DNA from: Epiperipatus broadwayi
Lineage: Eukaryota > Onychophora > Udeonychophora > Euonychophora > Peripatidae
Assembly (NCBI GenBank): GCA_028023455.1
Contig: JAQFVV010006712.1
Span: forward strand, 313,799 to 377,798
Direction: 5' to 3'
DNA length: 64,000 nt
Below the pieces are notes generated by a model. That model was not told the DNA's origin, ran no database searches, and was given only the letters and a program-made list of their open reading frames with translations. Shown piece by piece: positions 10,908 through 23,636 of this stretch (position 1 is its first letter; the number at the start of each line of letters is the position of its first letter). The position numbers and the translations under genes are program-made.

Positions 10908-11512
10908 TGATTACTAGATGGAGCTTTACCAATAGCTCCTAACAAGCTTTGTTTGTATAAACACCAATATCTCTTTTATTGTCTCCATCTCCAGATCAGC
11001 TGATTTTGAGCTAGTTGGCTCACATCAGTGAAGGGTTGGAAGATGAGAAACTAGATATAAATACTAACTCTAAACTCAGCATTTATCAAACATGTTTCTA
11101 TCAGTTTGAAAGCATAAAATGCAAGCTAAAAGCAAGTTACAACATTTATAACTTGTTTTGTTTATCATAAATGTACCCTTGAAGGTTTTTGCAATGATAT
11201 GTAATGCAGAGGATTTTACTATATGGTGAAACTAAACTGATTTCAGACCCATATAGCTATCTAGTTTGTTAGGCTGGATTTGAAGCCATTACATGTCTGA
11301 TAAATTTCATGCTTTCAAACTGATAGAAACGTGTTTGATAAATGCTGATTTGAGAGTTAGTATTTAGATCTGGTTTCTAGTCTTCCAACCCTTCACTGAT
11401 GTAAGCCAACTAGCTTGAAAACAGCTGGTCTAGAGGTGGAGATAATGAAAGAGATATTTATGTAAACAAAGTTTGTTAGGTGTTATTGGTAAAGCTCCAT
11501 CTAGTGATCATA
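10908..11512. mobile_element. foldback family D, complete (~600 bp)
   Basis: The left arm starts gattactagatggagctt and the right arm ends aaagctccatctagtgatca. Matching inverted blocks include gctttgtttgtataaacacc, cttcactgatg, and gtttctatcagtttgaaagc with its complement. The centre holds a ccatatagctatctag block. Single arms of the same family occur at 43245-43600 and 58236-58545. A 50-bp block with gcaagctaaaagcaagtta occurs inside at 11116-11168 and again just outside at 11513-11565. Confidence 0.85.
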
Positions 11513-11591
11513 AAATGCAAGCTAAAAGCAAGTTATGAAATTTATAACTTGTTTTGTTTATCATATATATATATAGTGTATTTATATTTAC

Positions 11592-11775
11592 CTTCCTTTA
11601 TTTATTTCTTTTAACTTTCGTTTTATAACATAGAACTCTGGCCGGACGTTTGGATCTTCATCCCAACAAAATTTCATTAACATCAAAACTCTTTCACTAC
11701 ATTCAGCAGGATTATTTTTGTGAGGTTTTGGCCTATAAACAGGATTTTCTGGTTTAATTAGACGACTGATTATAT
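11592..11775 (-). CDS. receptor guanylate cyclase, exon 4 of 5 in window (end of kinase-homology domain)
   Basis: The 184-bp exon encodes IISRLIKPENPVYRPKPHKN and continues through FCWDEDPNVRPEFYVIKRKL to EINKG. W-x-EDP-x-RP-x-F is the conserved C-lobe motif of kinase-homology domains, and the last residues lead into the dimerisation linker. The acceptor is a T-rich tract ending ttttag at 11776 and the donor is GTAAAT from 11591. The closing AG joins the leading A of the next exon to make Arg, giving NKGRKHNIM. A foldback element ends about 80 bp past the donor. The match to natriuretic-peptide-receptor-type cyclases is strong by eye, but the subfamily cannot be decided from this part. Confidence 0.94.
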
Positions 11776-12126
11776 CTAAAATAGTAACGATGTTAATGTT
11801 ATAATAATATAAAATATAATTTAACTAAACATTACCAATAATAACAAGATATGAATTTAAATTATTATTAGTCATATATATGTATCCTGTCATACTGTGA
11901 AAGCTAAAGAATCAAAGACATTATGTTGGTACACACATCCCTTGCTAAAGCAAAAACGATTTAACAGAAATTTTGAATTTATTATATCGTTATTAACCTA
12001 TTTATCTACTTATATAACTAAATATCATCTATTTATTTACCTACCTATTTATCTATCTATTTAACTAAATATCTATTTATTTATTTATTTATTTAGTTAG
12101 TTAGTTAGACAGACAGGAAAAAAGAG

Positions 12127-12157
<31 letters not shown>

Positions 12158-12394
12158 TAGATAGGTGGACCGATAGATAGATCGTTAGTTAGCCCTGTCA
12201 TGCTATGAAAGCTAAACAATCAAATAATACTGTATTGATACAAATATCCCTTGCTAAAGCAAAAAGACTTTGACAGAGAAATTTTAAGTTTATTATAATA
12301 TATAGTTATTGACCTATTTACCTAACTAAATATCATCTATTTATTTATTTACCTATAGATAGTTAGATAGACATACAGATAGATAGATAAAAAG

Positions 12395-12887
<493 letters not shown>

Positions 12888-13014
12888 CCTGATATGCTAT
12901 GAAAGCTAAAGAATCAAATGATATTGTATTGATACAAATATTTGACAGAGAAATTTGAGTTTATTATAATATATAGTTATTCATGGGGAGATCAGATCTT
13001 TGGAATTGTACAAT

Positions 13015-13150
<136 letters not shown>

Positions 13151-13330
13151 CTATCTAATTATCTATATTTTTACCTATTTGTCTATCTATTTATCTGTCT
13201 ACCTATCTAAATATATGTCTATCCATATATCTACCTACCTAATAAAATAGATACTATCTACATTTATATCTACTTATCTATCTATTCATCTATTTACCTA
13301 TCTATCTATCCATCTATATATCTATTTAGA

Positions 13331-13690
13331 CAGACAGACAGTAATCAATTATTGAATAATTCCTTTAAAATCAACGTCTTTTAAACTTTATTCCAAAATT
13401 AGAGAAGGAGAAATCATTATCTAAGAGTCTAGTGAATAGTAAAAAAGAAAAAAATTCAGTGAATATTTTTCTTTGCTTTAGGTTTAATTTATAATCAAGT
13501 AGATACTCATTCACTGATTATATTTTACATGACTGGTTAGATTGTTTGGAGGCTGGATATCTTAAAGAAAAATTTTCATCTTTGCTTGGAATCTCAAAAA
13601 GGTTTGAATTTATATCCATATATATATACACACACAGTTCTAATTCTGGAAATAAGATGGGTTAATAACTATATTAAAGGTCTTTAATGT
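13331..13690. other. intronic AT-rich DNA, no feature seen
   Basis: No exon, RNA or recognised repeat. Confidence 0.4.
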
Positions 13691-13691
13691 A

Positions 13692-13828
13692 TATAAATAT
13701 TGAAATCACTCTCCCAAACATTAAGTTTCTTTAATAACAACTTCGAACAGCATGACTTTATATTTATTTATAGAGAGTGTTGCTGATAAAACAACATTTG
13801 GGAGAGTGATTTGGACATTTTTGTATTA
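13692..13828. repeat. short inverted repeat element
   Basis: The left end reads atattgaaatcactctccca and the right end is the complement of it, acatttgggagagtgatttg. The arms are about 25-30 bp around a ~80-bp centre. Confidence 0.55.
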
Positions 13829-13911
13829 AATTTTCAGCTAGCAATATGCACTAGGTTATTTCCTATATATTGAGAGTTCATCCGTGTTAAAACATTTAAA
13901 TATTAATATAC

Positions 13912-13947
13912 TGACATTTCGACTTGATCACGCAAGTCATCTACTGG
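13912..13947 (-). ncRNA. hammerhead-like hairpin in the Penelope-like 3' region
   Basis: On the minus strand a perfect 6-bp stem gacttg/caagtc closes a 6-base loop (13921-13938) and is followed directly by gaaa. This resembles stem II plus the GAAA arm of a hammerhead ribozyme, a motif known from Penelope-like elements. The upstream core segment here is cagtagat rather than a clean CUGANGA, so if it was a ribozyme it is probably inactive. Confidence 0.35.
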
Positions 13948-14101
13948 GTGATAAAGGTAGAAGGACGGTTGTGGGGGCGCTACAATCACTGATTTGAAAA
14001 AAAAAAAAAAAAACGTTAAAGTTCCACCAATAGCAAAAATATTAAATTAAGAATGTTTTTTTAAAAAAATCTTTCCAAATAGGAGGTTTGCATGTATCAT
14101 C

Positions 14102-14437
14102 TCACTTATTGATACAATCTGGCCTTTTAAGTATCTCAATGGCTTCTCTGATTTTACACTGGTAGAGATTAAGAAATCTGGATATGATCCTGGTACTAGA
14201 AAAATCAATTTTATGACCTGAATCTATAGTATGGAGTGAGAGTGCTGATGATGATGAGTTTTGTTTAACTGCATTAGCATGCTCATCTCTCCTAACACTG
14301 ATGCGACAATAACTCATACCTATGTAAGAAGCTTTACAATTTTCACATGAGATTTGATAAACACCATGAGATTCAAGAGGAATTGAATCCTTAGTCTTGT
14401 TTATTATATTGCTGATCTTTTGATGAGTAGAAAACAC
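14102..14437 (-). pseudogene. GIY-YIG endonuclease domain of Penelope-like element
   Basis: The 111-codon open stretch contains GVYQISCENCKASYIGMS, which combines the GIY-like GVY, a CxxC pair and the YIG motif. It continues with RISVRRDEH, then HTIDSGHKIDF and REAIEILKR. The conserved Arg, His and Glu positions of the family appear to be present. It is separated from the RT by a frameshifted stretch at 14438-14575. In these elements the domain nicks target DNA for priming. This copy is part of a broken element. Confidence 0.9.
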
Positions 14438-14575
14438 TGTATTTATATTACAGCGCTTTAATATATGTCCAATACTGTCTGTAGTTCCTTTTACATATGG
14501 AACACAAATCCTAATAGCTGATTTATCATCTTTTTGTTTTCTATTTTGTCCATTTTGGCTTGAAATAAGGCTTTT

Positions 14576-15660
14576 TTATATAAATTTATAATTATAACTA
14601 TTTGCTAATAAAACACTATTAATATGATTTATTTCTTCTTTCAGATGTGTCTTATCTGAAAGGTTGATTTCGCTATTCAAAAGAGTTTTGGTTATGGAAA
14701 CTATCTGAGTTGGGTGATGATGAGAATGTAAATGTAAATATCTGTCCGTGTGTATATTCTTTCTGTAAATCGAAAATGATAAAATATTTGGTGTCCTGGT
14801 GACTAGAACATCAAAAAAAGGGAGTTTTCCATCATATTCTGTCTCCATTGTAAATTTAATATAAGGATGCCTATTATTTAAATGTGAGAAAAAATCATCT
14901 AATTTATTTTTTCCATGTTGCTTACAACAAAACGGTCATCTATGTATGTGAGCCAAAGTGAGAGGTTTTAAAGATGATGATTCTAAAGCACGAGTTTCTA
15001 TACTTTCCATGAATAAATCAGCTTTTACCTCTGAGATAGGTGAGCCCATAGGAGTACCAAAAACTTGTCTGTAATGCTGTCCATTGTATACAAAATATGT
15101 GTTCAAAAGACAATGTTTAATCGAAGCAAAAATATGGTTTAGTAAATTGCAGCATTGCGAAATTACATTTAAAGCTTTATCAATTGGAATGGTTATAAGC
15201 AATGACAAGACATCAAAACTGACCAGAATGTCATTAGTATTAAAAATTTTAAAACAGAAATAAAGTGAAAAGAGTTTTTAATATATGATTTAATAGATGG
15301 GATTGTATGTTTAACAAAATCAGATAAATATCTAGCTAAAATATGAGTTGGAGATCCTATTGTGCTTACTATTGGACGAAGAGAGTATCTGGTTTGTGAA
15401 TTTTTGGGAGTCCATAAAATTTTGGACAGACACATGATTTTTCACAAGATATTTTATTTTTTATCTCTGTTTCAATAGGCGATTTATTAATAATGGCTTT
15501 TGTTGTTTTTCCAGTAAGTAGTAAGATCTCTTTTTGATGGTATATAAGATTTATCATTAAGCAAATCTAAAATTTTATTATGGAATACGTCACGATCCAT
15601 AACAACAATAGCATTATCTTTATCAGCTGGAAGTACAACAATTGATTTGTCTGATTTTAT
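14576..15660 (-). pseudogene. Penelope-type reverse transcriptase, frameshifted
   Basis: In order on the minus strand: VVLPADKDNAIVVMDR (near 15650-15580), PKFYGLPKIHKPDT (near 15430), RPIVSTIGSPTHILARYLSD (near 15370-15300), FGTPMGSPISEVKADLFMES (near 15060-15000), TYIDDRFVV (near 14945-14920) and KLPFFDVLVTR (near 14825-14790). These are the conserved Penelope RT blocks, including the YIDD catalytic aspartates. At least three frame changes separate them, so no full protein is made. The N-terminal part is missing. Confidence 0.92.
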
Positions 15661-15679
15661 ATTATATATATATATATAG

Positions 15680-16340
15680 AAAGAGAGAGAGAGAATTTGA
15701 ACCCAGACATTCAGGTGCCCTTTAGTCATCCATCTTATATAACCAACACATATGACCACACACATGTGAAAAAGATAAATGTTCGCCAATATATATATAT
15801 ATATAATTCAATAAAAAATTATTTAATAAGACAACTTTTTAATAAATATTATGTTTAATAAACCTTATCAACCCAGATATATATATATCATGTCAAACCA
15901 GCACTCATCAGCCAGACTGAACCATCATTGCCCACACACACACATATCATTGCAAATCTGTGATGGCATGTTCAAATCCTTTGTTTTCAAATTTTTATTC
16001 TGTCATACCCATGTTGAATATAAGTCAATCTAATCCCTCATATATGAGACCAATGAAATGGATGGCTGAAAAGTTGGGGAGTGGAGATGATTGAAGGCTA
16101 TCCATTAGTTTGAAGATCTGCTATCTTAATATAAAATGAACACTGATTATATGTGTGTAGAAGATGATGTCTGGACAGAAATATGAGCACTGCTTTAGCA
16201 TATAATACCTATATTGGAGATCATTTATCCTTTTCATGTGTATGTGTGGTCATGTGTTTTGGTGGAATAAAGTGGTTGACTAATGGGAGCCTGAACGTCT
16301 GGGTTCAAATGCCTCCAATTACATCTAGCTTAAAGTGTAT
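15680..16340. repeat. foldback family B, copy with long centre
   Basis: A minus-orientation arm (15680-15935, interrupted by an AT run and about 60 bp of AT-rich sequence) faces a plus-orientation arm (16145-16340). The right arm reads gatcatttatccttttcatg, then cctgaacgtctgggttcaaa. The centre has the tcatacccatgttgaatata and ctatcttaatata blocks that recur in other copies at 55675-56115 and 62500-63375. Confidence 0.7.
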
Positions 16341-17565
16341 ATATATATTGTGCCAGTCAAAATCGTGTATTCATTCAACAAGACCAATAATCCAAGCAAA
16401 AGTACATTGAATCCAACCATGCACAAGATACATATGTCAGGACAAGGATGAATCCTAACTTATTTGCCTAAACTATTGCATCTCTGACTAATGGATAACG
16501 TTTGTGATGACACTAGCAGTGCTTGGTTTTATTCTGTCCCAGCTGGAGGTCATGGTTCACATAGAGACTCAAAATAATAAAGGGTTTATATGAAAATTTA
16601 ATGATTTAATGGATTCTGACGATTGCAGAACAGTACAGATATGATTTGATCGATTAGTAATGGTTTGACCGTAATAATGATAATTCTTTATGGCAACATT
16701 ACAAAGTGAATTTAAATCAAAGAAATATTTAAATAAATAGAGTAATTAACATTAGAGATTGGGAGTGATGACAAACTAAGCTTATTTAAAATAACAATAT
16801 TATAGTAATTTATTAAGGAATTTAGTACAAAATAAGTTGTCTTTGTTTATACAACTTGATTATTTTCTTTAATTCGTTTTGATGCGCCTTTGACAAACAA
16901 TGTAAAAGTTTGTTAATTGGTCAGCCAAAAACCAATCAGCAATAAAATATTATTAGCCCTCTTCAAGATATTACAAATAAATCTGTTTATATATATTACA
17001 AGACATGAAAGATGGGCATTTGAAACACTATTACATTTAAAATCATGCGTATATAATGAGTGTGGGAAGCAAAATAGTTCTTAAATAAATAATTGACAAT
17101 TATACAGTCAGATTTAATTAATTGGGATTTGTTTGTGAAGGACATGCCATCATGGGAGAGAGCATTTCAGGTTTGCTAAATAAAGATATAAAATGATGAA
17201 GAAGGCAGTAGGCTATTATAGATTACAACAAAAATAAATGAGGTCTGTTATGAACCTCTCAGTGGCTTTGCTAAAGGAAATTCCTAGTAAATGCAACTAG
17301 ATGATGAGAAATGTTGGCCCTCCAGCCAAAACACATCTCTAAATAATCATAATAATATTTCAATGTGCTGGACTTCCCATACACATCTTAATGGCAGTGC
17401 CCGAAAAGAATCTTTTGGTATGAACTATGTCTACTTTGAGGAAAAGTGAAAGATTGGACTGGTCATATTTGAAATTCCGAAGGTCCTAAGAGGCAATTAG
17501 CAAAGCAAAACAATAATAATAAATGAATGGTTGTAGCTATAAATACATAATATCTTAGACATATA
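16341..17565. other. intronic DNA, no gene recognised
   Basis: The region is less AT-biased in places (17130-17500), and I considered a decayed retroelement there. No conserved motif could be read in any frame. Confidence 0.35.
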
Positions 17566-17567
17566 TA

Positions 17568-17996
<429 letters not shown>

Positions 17997-19500
17997 TGTA
18001 TCACTAACAAAATTAATAACTTAATTCCTGATTAAAATAATCAGCTCCCTGACATAAAAGGAAGTCCCAGAGGCCTTAGGCAATTACTGAACGGATCATA
18101 AAATATAATATAAAAAAAGGAAGGCAAGAATTAAAATTTAAAATATAAGTTGTTTTCCACACTTTACAAATATTTCATTTATTAATAAGTTATTAAATAG
18201 TTTATGAAAGATTACAAAATAAGACTGTCTTTTAATTAACATAGACGGGGCATTGAATATCAAATTCACTTATGGTGAAGTTTAAACATATACCATAATA
18301 AATTGTAAATCATATTTTTAATATTTTTCTGACAAATAAAAATATATGTTTGGTATATATACTGATAAAATTTCCATGATAAATGTGTTTTCAATGATTT
18401 TCTTTCAAGACATACGTTTTACGGAAATTGTAATAGATTTAACTAATTGATTTAATTATGAGGGCAATTTTAAGTTGGAGGTAATAATAAGATTTTTAAA
18501 ATAATTTCAATCATAAATAAATTTAAAATAAATTTATAATATAAAAGGTACAAAGCTAAACGAGCTTTTCTATTAATTAATTTAAGGGAAATAAGTCTCC
18601 TGTAATGATTTTTAAGTAAAAAAATAAGAGGGAGAGGATTTAAAGTTAGTTACTCGCTGAGTTTTGTACTTGGAAATTTCAGTAAGTCAAATATTCTAAA
18701 TAAACCAACAAAAATTAATTTAATTTTGCCGCATCAAAATAATATGAGATTTTTAAAAGAATTGATATTTTAAATTTAAGAGAAAAATTAAAAGAGCATT
18801 TTAAACCAAGCCGTATAAACATCACATAGATATATAAATATAAATTAGTATTGATTTGGAAAACAAGTAAAATAGAATCAATGACTTGTGGCGAATTGGA
18901 CGTTACCTCAGAATCAATCAGTAGGAATTCTATGGTTTGAAACAGGCATTTATACAGTCAGATCATTTGCAGGCATCCTTGACCCAGTATCATCTTGAGC
19001 TAGGTCTTGAGAGCACCAGAAAAGCATGGTGTTGAGGTGGTGGAACAGACCTCTGAGAAGCAAATGACCAATATTTTCACCCCGTCATTTCTTTAGGTAC
19101 GATGTACTGTAAATCTAAACTACTCTCTTAATGAACTGTTCTCAATAATCCTTATCAAATTTTCCACTATTTATGTGTTCTGGTCTTATCTATAGGATTC
19201 AATCTACAGTGACAACTGTCAATTGAAATTGCTCTAAGCAGTCCTCTGAGGTTGGTGCCTGCTTTGGAGGGAAATCTAATTCTGCATTAACATGCCCCAA
19301 GGGTTGATTTGCTAATTAAAAAAAACAACAACAAGCATATTAAGTTTATCAGTCATTGTACTAACAAAATCTATTTAATTAAGGTTTAGATTAACAAAAA
19401 TGTAGATTTTATTCAGAAAAATTTTAGGAATTTGGTACAATGACTTTCAAACTTATATTTGACATAAACTTAAGCAGAAATTTACAAAACATTTCTTACA
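17997..19500. other. intronic DNA, no gene recognised
   Basis: AT-rich, with a more balanced stretch at about 18890-19310 that may be old repeat. No exon with family resemblance was found on either strand. Confidence 0.35.
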
Positions 19501-19515
19501 AATATTACATTGTTG

Positions 19516-19630
19516 TCTTGCGTTGTTAGCCGAGAGGTATCGCAACCGCCATGCAAGCAAGTAGTTGGTTGCAGACGGGTGTGGGTTCGCGTCCCGGCAG
19601 ATGCTATGACATATGAAAAAAAAAAAAAAA
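19516..19630 (+). mobile_element. young tRNA-like SINE with poly(A) tail and target duplication
   Basis: The element starts tcttgcgttgttagccgag and ends in an A tract. gttagccgagaggt resembles a Pol III A box, and gggttcgcgtcccggc resembles a B box. The 15-bp target duplication aatattacattgttg lies on both sides (19501-19515 and 19631-19645). The perfect duplication and intact tail suggest a recent insertion made by LINE machinery acting in trans. A decayed relative is at 24350-24430. Confidence 0.9.
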
Positions 19631-19645
19631 AATATTACATTGTTG

Positions 19646-20684
19646 AAATAATTGATTCTCTAATGTACATTGATTAAAAGATAAATATAAAATGTTACCA
19701 ACTGATTAATTGAAGAAAAATGAACTTTAATAAAGAATTTGAAATATTTGTAACATTTTATAGATATCTAGGATTCAATTCAATTCAATAAAATAAACAC
19801 AATATACATTTTTACAAAAATAAAATAAATAAACTAACATAAAAAGGTTAGTTTTAATTATAAAATAAAATTAATGAAATATAAAAGATTATAATATTGC
19901 TTAAAATATACTACCACCTATTATGAGATGGGTGTCAGTTAATAAAGATTGGGTTCAAACCCAGACTAGTGCTGATGACATTGGCACTAGATGAGCAGAA
20001 ATATGTACTATATTTCCAGCTTCAAAATATATATATACATTTATTTAAATATTATATATATATATAATTCAAATAGAAGTAAACCAATTGCCCTGTAAGC
20101 TTTGGATAAATAACATTCATAACTATTTAAATGATATAAAATAGAGTGAATCTACTTATCTTTTAAATTTCGGATTTTTATAATATTTTATTTACTGACA
20201 TTGTTCTAAATAAAGAGTGGAAATTATGTAATAGCCTAATTTAAATTCATCATCAATCATTTTGAAATTAAGACAATACAAGTAGAAGATAAAGTCAGGA
20301 TCTAAATTTTAACAGCCTCATATGAAATTTACTAGAAGTAAATCAACTCATTTATAAAGTGAATTCTCCTATTCTTCAAGGTTTCAGTCTTTATAAGATT
20401 TTGTTGCTGACATTATTGAAGAAAACAAAGAAAGAGTATTACTTTTAACAAACTATAACTATTAATCAAATATCATTTGTAATATATATGGAAGTAAATC
20501 AATCTTCACACATGCACTGTTATTAATATAATTAACATGCACTCACCCATAAGCAAAGATTTCAAAGAACAGGTGAACTCACTTGTCCATCAAGCTTATC
20601 TATATATAAGCCAACCTTTGCTCACCATGCATTATTCAAGACTTGAGTGTATTATAATCTAATCTTTGTAAATAATGTTCAAAT
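19646..20684. other. intronic AT-rich DNA
   Basis: No exon. A gattgggttcaaacccag stretch at about 19948-19966 resembles a Pol III B box, followed by tagtgctgatgacattggca. It may be a SINE remnant, but no A box or tail was seen. Confidence 0.35.
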
Positions 20685-21010
20685 TTATCTGTTCTATTGC
20701 ATTGCCAAATCCATATAATATTAATATCATCTATGTTCTTTATTACTTTTACAATGCTTTTTTACAACATAATATAACAGTATTGATTGTCCCAGCAATC
20801 TTCTTCAGAACTTCTACTTATAGCTCCAAATTGGATATAAGTAGAAGTTCTGAAGAAGATTGTTGGAGCAATTGAAACTGTCATATTAGGTTGTAAAAAA
20901 AGGAATTGTAAAAGTAATAAAGAACATAAATGATATTAATATAATACTGCCATATTAGGTTGTAAAAAAGCACTGTAAACATAATGAAGAACATAGATGA
21001 CATTAATATG
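20685..21010. mobile_element. foldback family E with hammerhead-like motifs, copy 1
   Basis: The left half from aaatccatataatattaata through ttttacaatgcttttttaca to cagcaatcttcttcagaact mirrors the right half, which runs from agttctgaagaagattgttg to aaagaacataaatgatatta. A partial extra copy of the right arm follows (20945-21010). Arms exceed 120 bp. The open frame at 20675-20875 is incidental. A related copy is at 38463-38738. Confidence 0.85.
20850..20878 (+). ncRNA. hammerhead-ribozyme-like motif
   Basis: ctgaaga (20850-20856) matches the hammerhead CUGANGA core. A short stem gattg/caatt (one G-U pair) with a 6-base loop follows, then gaaac. One extra A lies between the core and the stem. 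Stems I and III are not evident, so activity is doubtful. The mirrored arm at 20780-20808 holds a more degenerate version on the minus strand. Confidence 0.4.
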
Positions 21011-22121
21011 ATAATGTTCAAATTGTACAACATAATTTAAATATTACAGAAGAGAGAATTCATCTTATTTTTAACCACCTGCAATTAAGGTATAAAAAGT
21101 TCAGGAATATAATAAAATCAAACCCTGAATAATGCACAGTATGCAATGGTTGACTTAAGAATCGATAAGCTTGAAGCACAGGTGACTTCATTTGTTCTTA
21201 GAAATATTTGCTTATGGATAAGTACATGTGTCAAGATTGATTTACTTTCATATATATTACAATAATATGGCACTACATAAATATAAATACTTATTAATGT
21301 ATCAAATATCATTTGTAAATAAAAATATAAACAATTCACAGCGTGAAGTATATAAAATTCAAGCAGAAATTAAACATCTCCATACATTATAGATATATTG
21401 ATAGGTTTAAATTTCATAGTTTCACTACATTAAAATATAAATAAATAAATAACTATTTTAGCCATCTTACAGTGTGACTTCCAACTGCAGCCATAATTTA
21501 GATATAGCTTTCATTTATGGTGTTAATCCTGAAATAATATAACATCTTCCAATTTTTCAAGACTTAATTTTATATAATTGAACATACATTGAATATTGCT
21601 AGGATGATTAAATTTATCACCCTGAAATAAGAGGCATTTTTATAGATATGTGTGAGTGTGCATGTATGTTTGTATATGCCCATATGGGTATTTATGACAT
21701 TCTGGATATTACTGAATTATTGATTGATGATTAAACTTTTGAAATTAGTATAGTGATGATGAAGTGGAGAAACTTCTGGAAACTTGTCTTGTTTTCATGA
21801 GTGTACTTTTATGTTCTAATTTGCTAAGATTTAATTAAAAGTAATGGTGAAATTCTCTAATTGCGATCATAGAACAAAAGTGTTAAGCAATGAATATTAC
21901 CAATGATGATGGTCGCATGTTATTGTTTGAACCATAATATTCTATCGCTTAGTGTTGTTCTACTAATCTAAAATGAGGATCATAACATAGATTTTAATCA
22001 GATTAGATATTGGAAAATTGTACTTTGTAAAATTATATATACATTCATATATATATAATACAAATAAAATGTTTGTTAACTTAAAAAACTAATCATAATG
22101 ACAATAAAACTAATAAATATA
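21011..22121. other. intronic AT-rich DNA, no feature seen
   Basis: No exon or repeat recognised. The minus-strand frame at 21118-21339 has no family resemblance. Confidence 0.4.
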
Positions 22122-22280
22122 ACAGTAATTGACTATTATATACAGTCTTTCAATTTACAGAAGTACTTTCGGTTAATTCCGTAACCCACCTCAACTGCTG
22201 TTAAGATGGAGGGTTAAGGAATTAACCGTAAGTAATTCTGCAGATTGAAAGACTATATATTATAGTTAATTACTATTGTA
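22122..22280. repeat. palindromic MITE, family C, copy 2
   Basis: It has the same termini as the copy at 9452-9602: tacagtctttcaatttacag on the left and ctgcagattgaaagactata on the right, with ggttaattccgtaaccc and its complement inside. Arms are about 70 bp with a centre of about 15 bp. Confidence 0.88.
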
Positions 22281-22464
22281 TATATATATATATAACTGTT
22301 ACAGAAGTAACTATAGGCTTCTGTTGAGTTGTATAATGCAAATAAACTATTAAAAAACAGTGATACCACATATCCTTAGGCATTTGTTAGTATTTATGCT
22401 TAGTTTATTCACATAATCTTAATTCCCTGAATATTTAAGTAGTGATTCTATATCATTTACTCTA

Positions 22465-23240
22465 TACTACAGAAATATTATTCATTAAGTAGATAATCTC
22501 TAATTTAATAAATGACTAATAAAAATTATTAAGATATTTCCATTAATTGATTTTTATTAAAGTTGTGAGAGCAGTATAGTAATTGGCTATCGACATATAC
22601 TGAAGAATGATAAAGATATATGTAGGATATTGTGATATAATTCAACTGATGAGTGCTATATCAGCATGAAATATGCATCTTGGGGATTATATGTATAATG
22701 TTCACAAGGCTTTGGTCATATATTTATGATTACATCCCACCACAAGTTGTTAAAAGTGGATAGAAATAAATCCCTACCTTGCATGAGAGTAGTGTCACTA
22801 CAGAAATATTTTTCATTAAGTGGATAATCTCTAGTCTAATGAATAACTTATAAAAATTATTAATACACTTCCATCAAGTAGTTTGTGCCAAAGTTGTGAC
22901 AGCAGTAAGTTTAACACTTATCAATTAAACTTTAATATTTGGTTATATATATATATATACTGAACAATGATAAAGATATATGTAGGAGATTGTGATCTGA
23001 GCCCACTGATGAGTGCTATGTCAGCATGAAATATGCATCTTAGGCATTAATTTTTTCACATGTCTTTAGACCTATGTTTATGATTACATCCCTCCACAAG
23101 ATTTTAAAAGTGGATAGAATCCAATCCCTATCTTATATGAGATTGGTGTAGTGAAAATTGGCATTACAGAAATATTATTCATTAAGTCACTAATCTCTAA
23201 TCTAATGAATGACTAATAAAAATTATTAATATTCCATAAT
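22465..23240 (+). repeat. diverged tandem repeat, ~330-365 bp period, about 2.2 copies
   Basis: The block acagaaatattattcattaa, then gataatctctaat, recurs near 22470, 22800 and 23165. Between them aatgataaagatatatgtag, tgatgagtgctat, agcatgaaatatgcatct and tttatgattacatccc recur in the same order. Spacings of about 330 and 365 bp give the period. Confidence 0.75.
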
Positions 23241-23636
23241 AACTTCCTACAATTCCATATCACCTTCCAATTACCATTTATATCAAAATAATACATTTAA
23301 AAAATAAAAATAATAAATCTTTAGTAAAAAATGAGTTTACCTCTTCATTCTCTTTAAATCGTAATCTTTTCAAATATTATCTTCTGGCCTGTAATTATTC
23401 AGAACTAAGATATTTATTTTTTCTCTAGTTCTGTAAACTTTCATGTTTCATTTTAAATTTAAACTATTCTTGACCTACATATCATTGCTTACATAATACC
23501 TATCAATATTTTTTTTTGCTTTATTCAATAAATTAATTGAAATGACAAGAGAGAATTGATAAATATGCAATTAATAAGGTTATTTACATTATTTCTTGAC
23601 TTTGTTAGAAATTATTGGTAATAAGCCAATAAATAT

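Larger units (their letters stand above)
13890..15665 (-). mobile_element. decayed Penelope-like retroelement (reverse transcriptase plus GIY-YIG)
   Basis: Read on the minus strand, fragments of a Penelope-type reverse transcriptase (15660 to about 14576) are followed by a GIY-YIG endonuclease (14437-14102) and a short 3' region. The order RT then GIY-YIG is diagnostic of endonuclease-positive Penelope-like elements. Several frameshifts break the coding region, and the 5' end is lost at an AT run with a foldback family B copy from 15680. The 3' region holds a hairpin listed separately. It lies in the intron between exons 3 and 4, in the same orientation as the host gene. Confidence 0.9.

Noticed and set aside
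17130-17560. less AT-rich stretch suspected to be a retroelement coding remnant
   Set aside because: No reverse transcriptase, integrase or endonuclease motif could be read in any frame.
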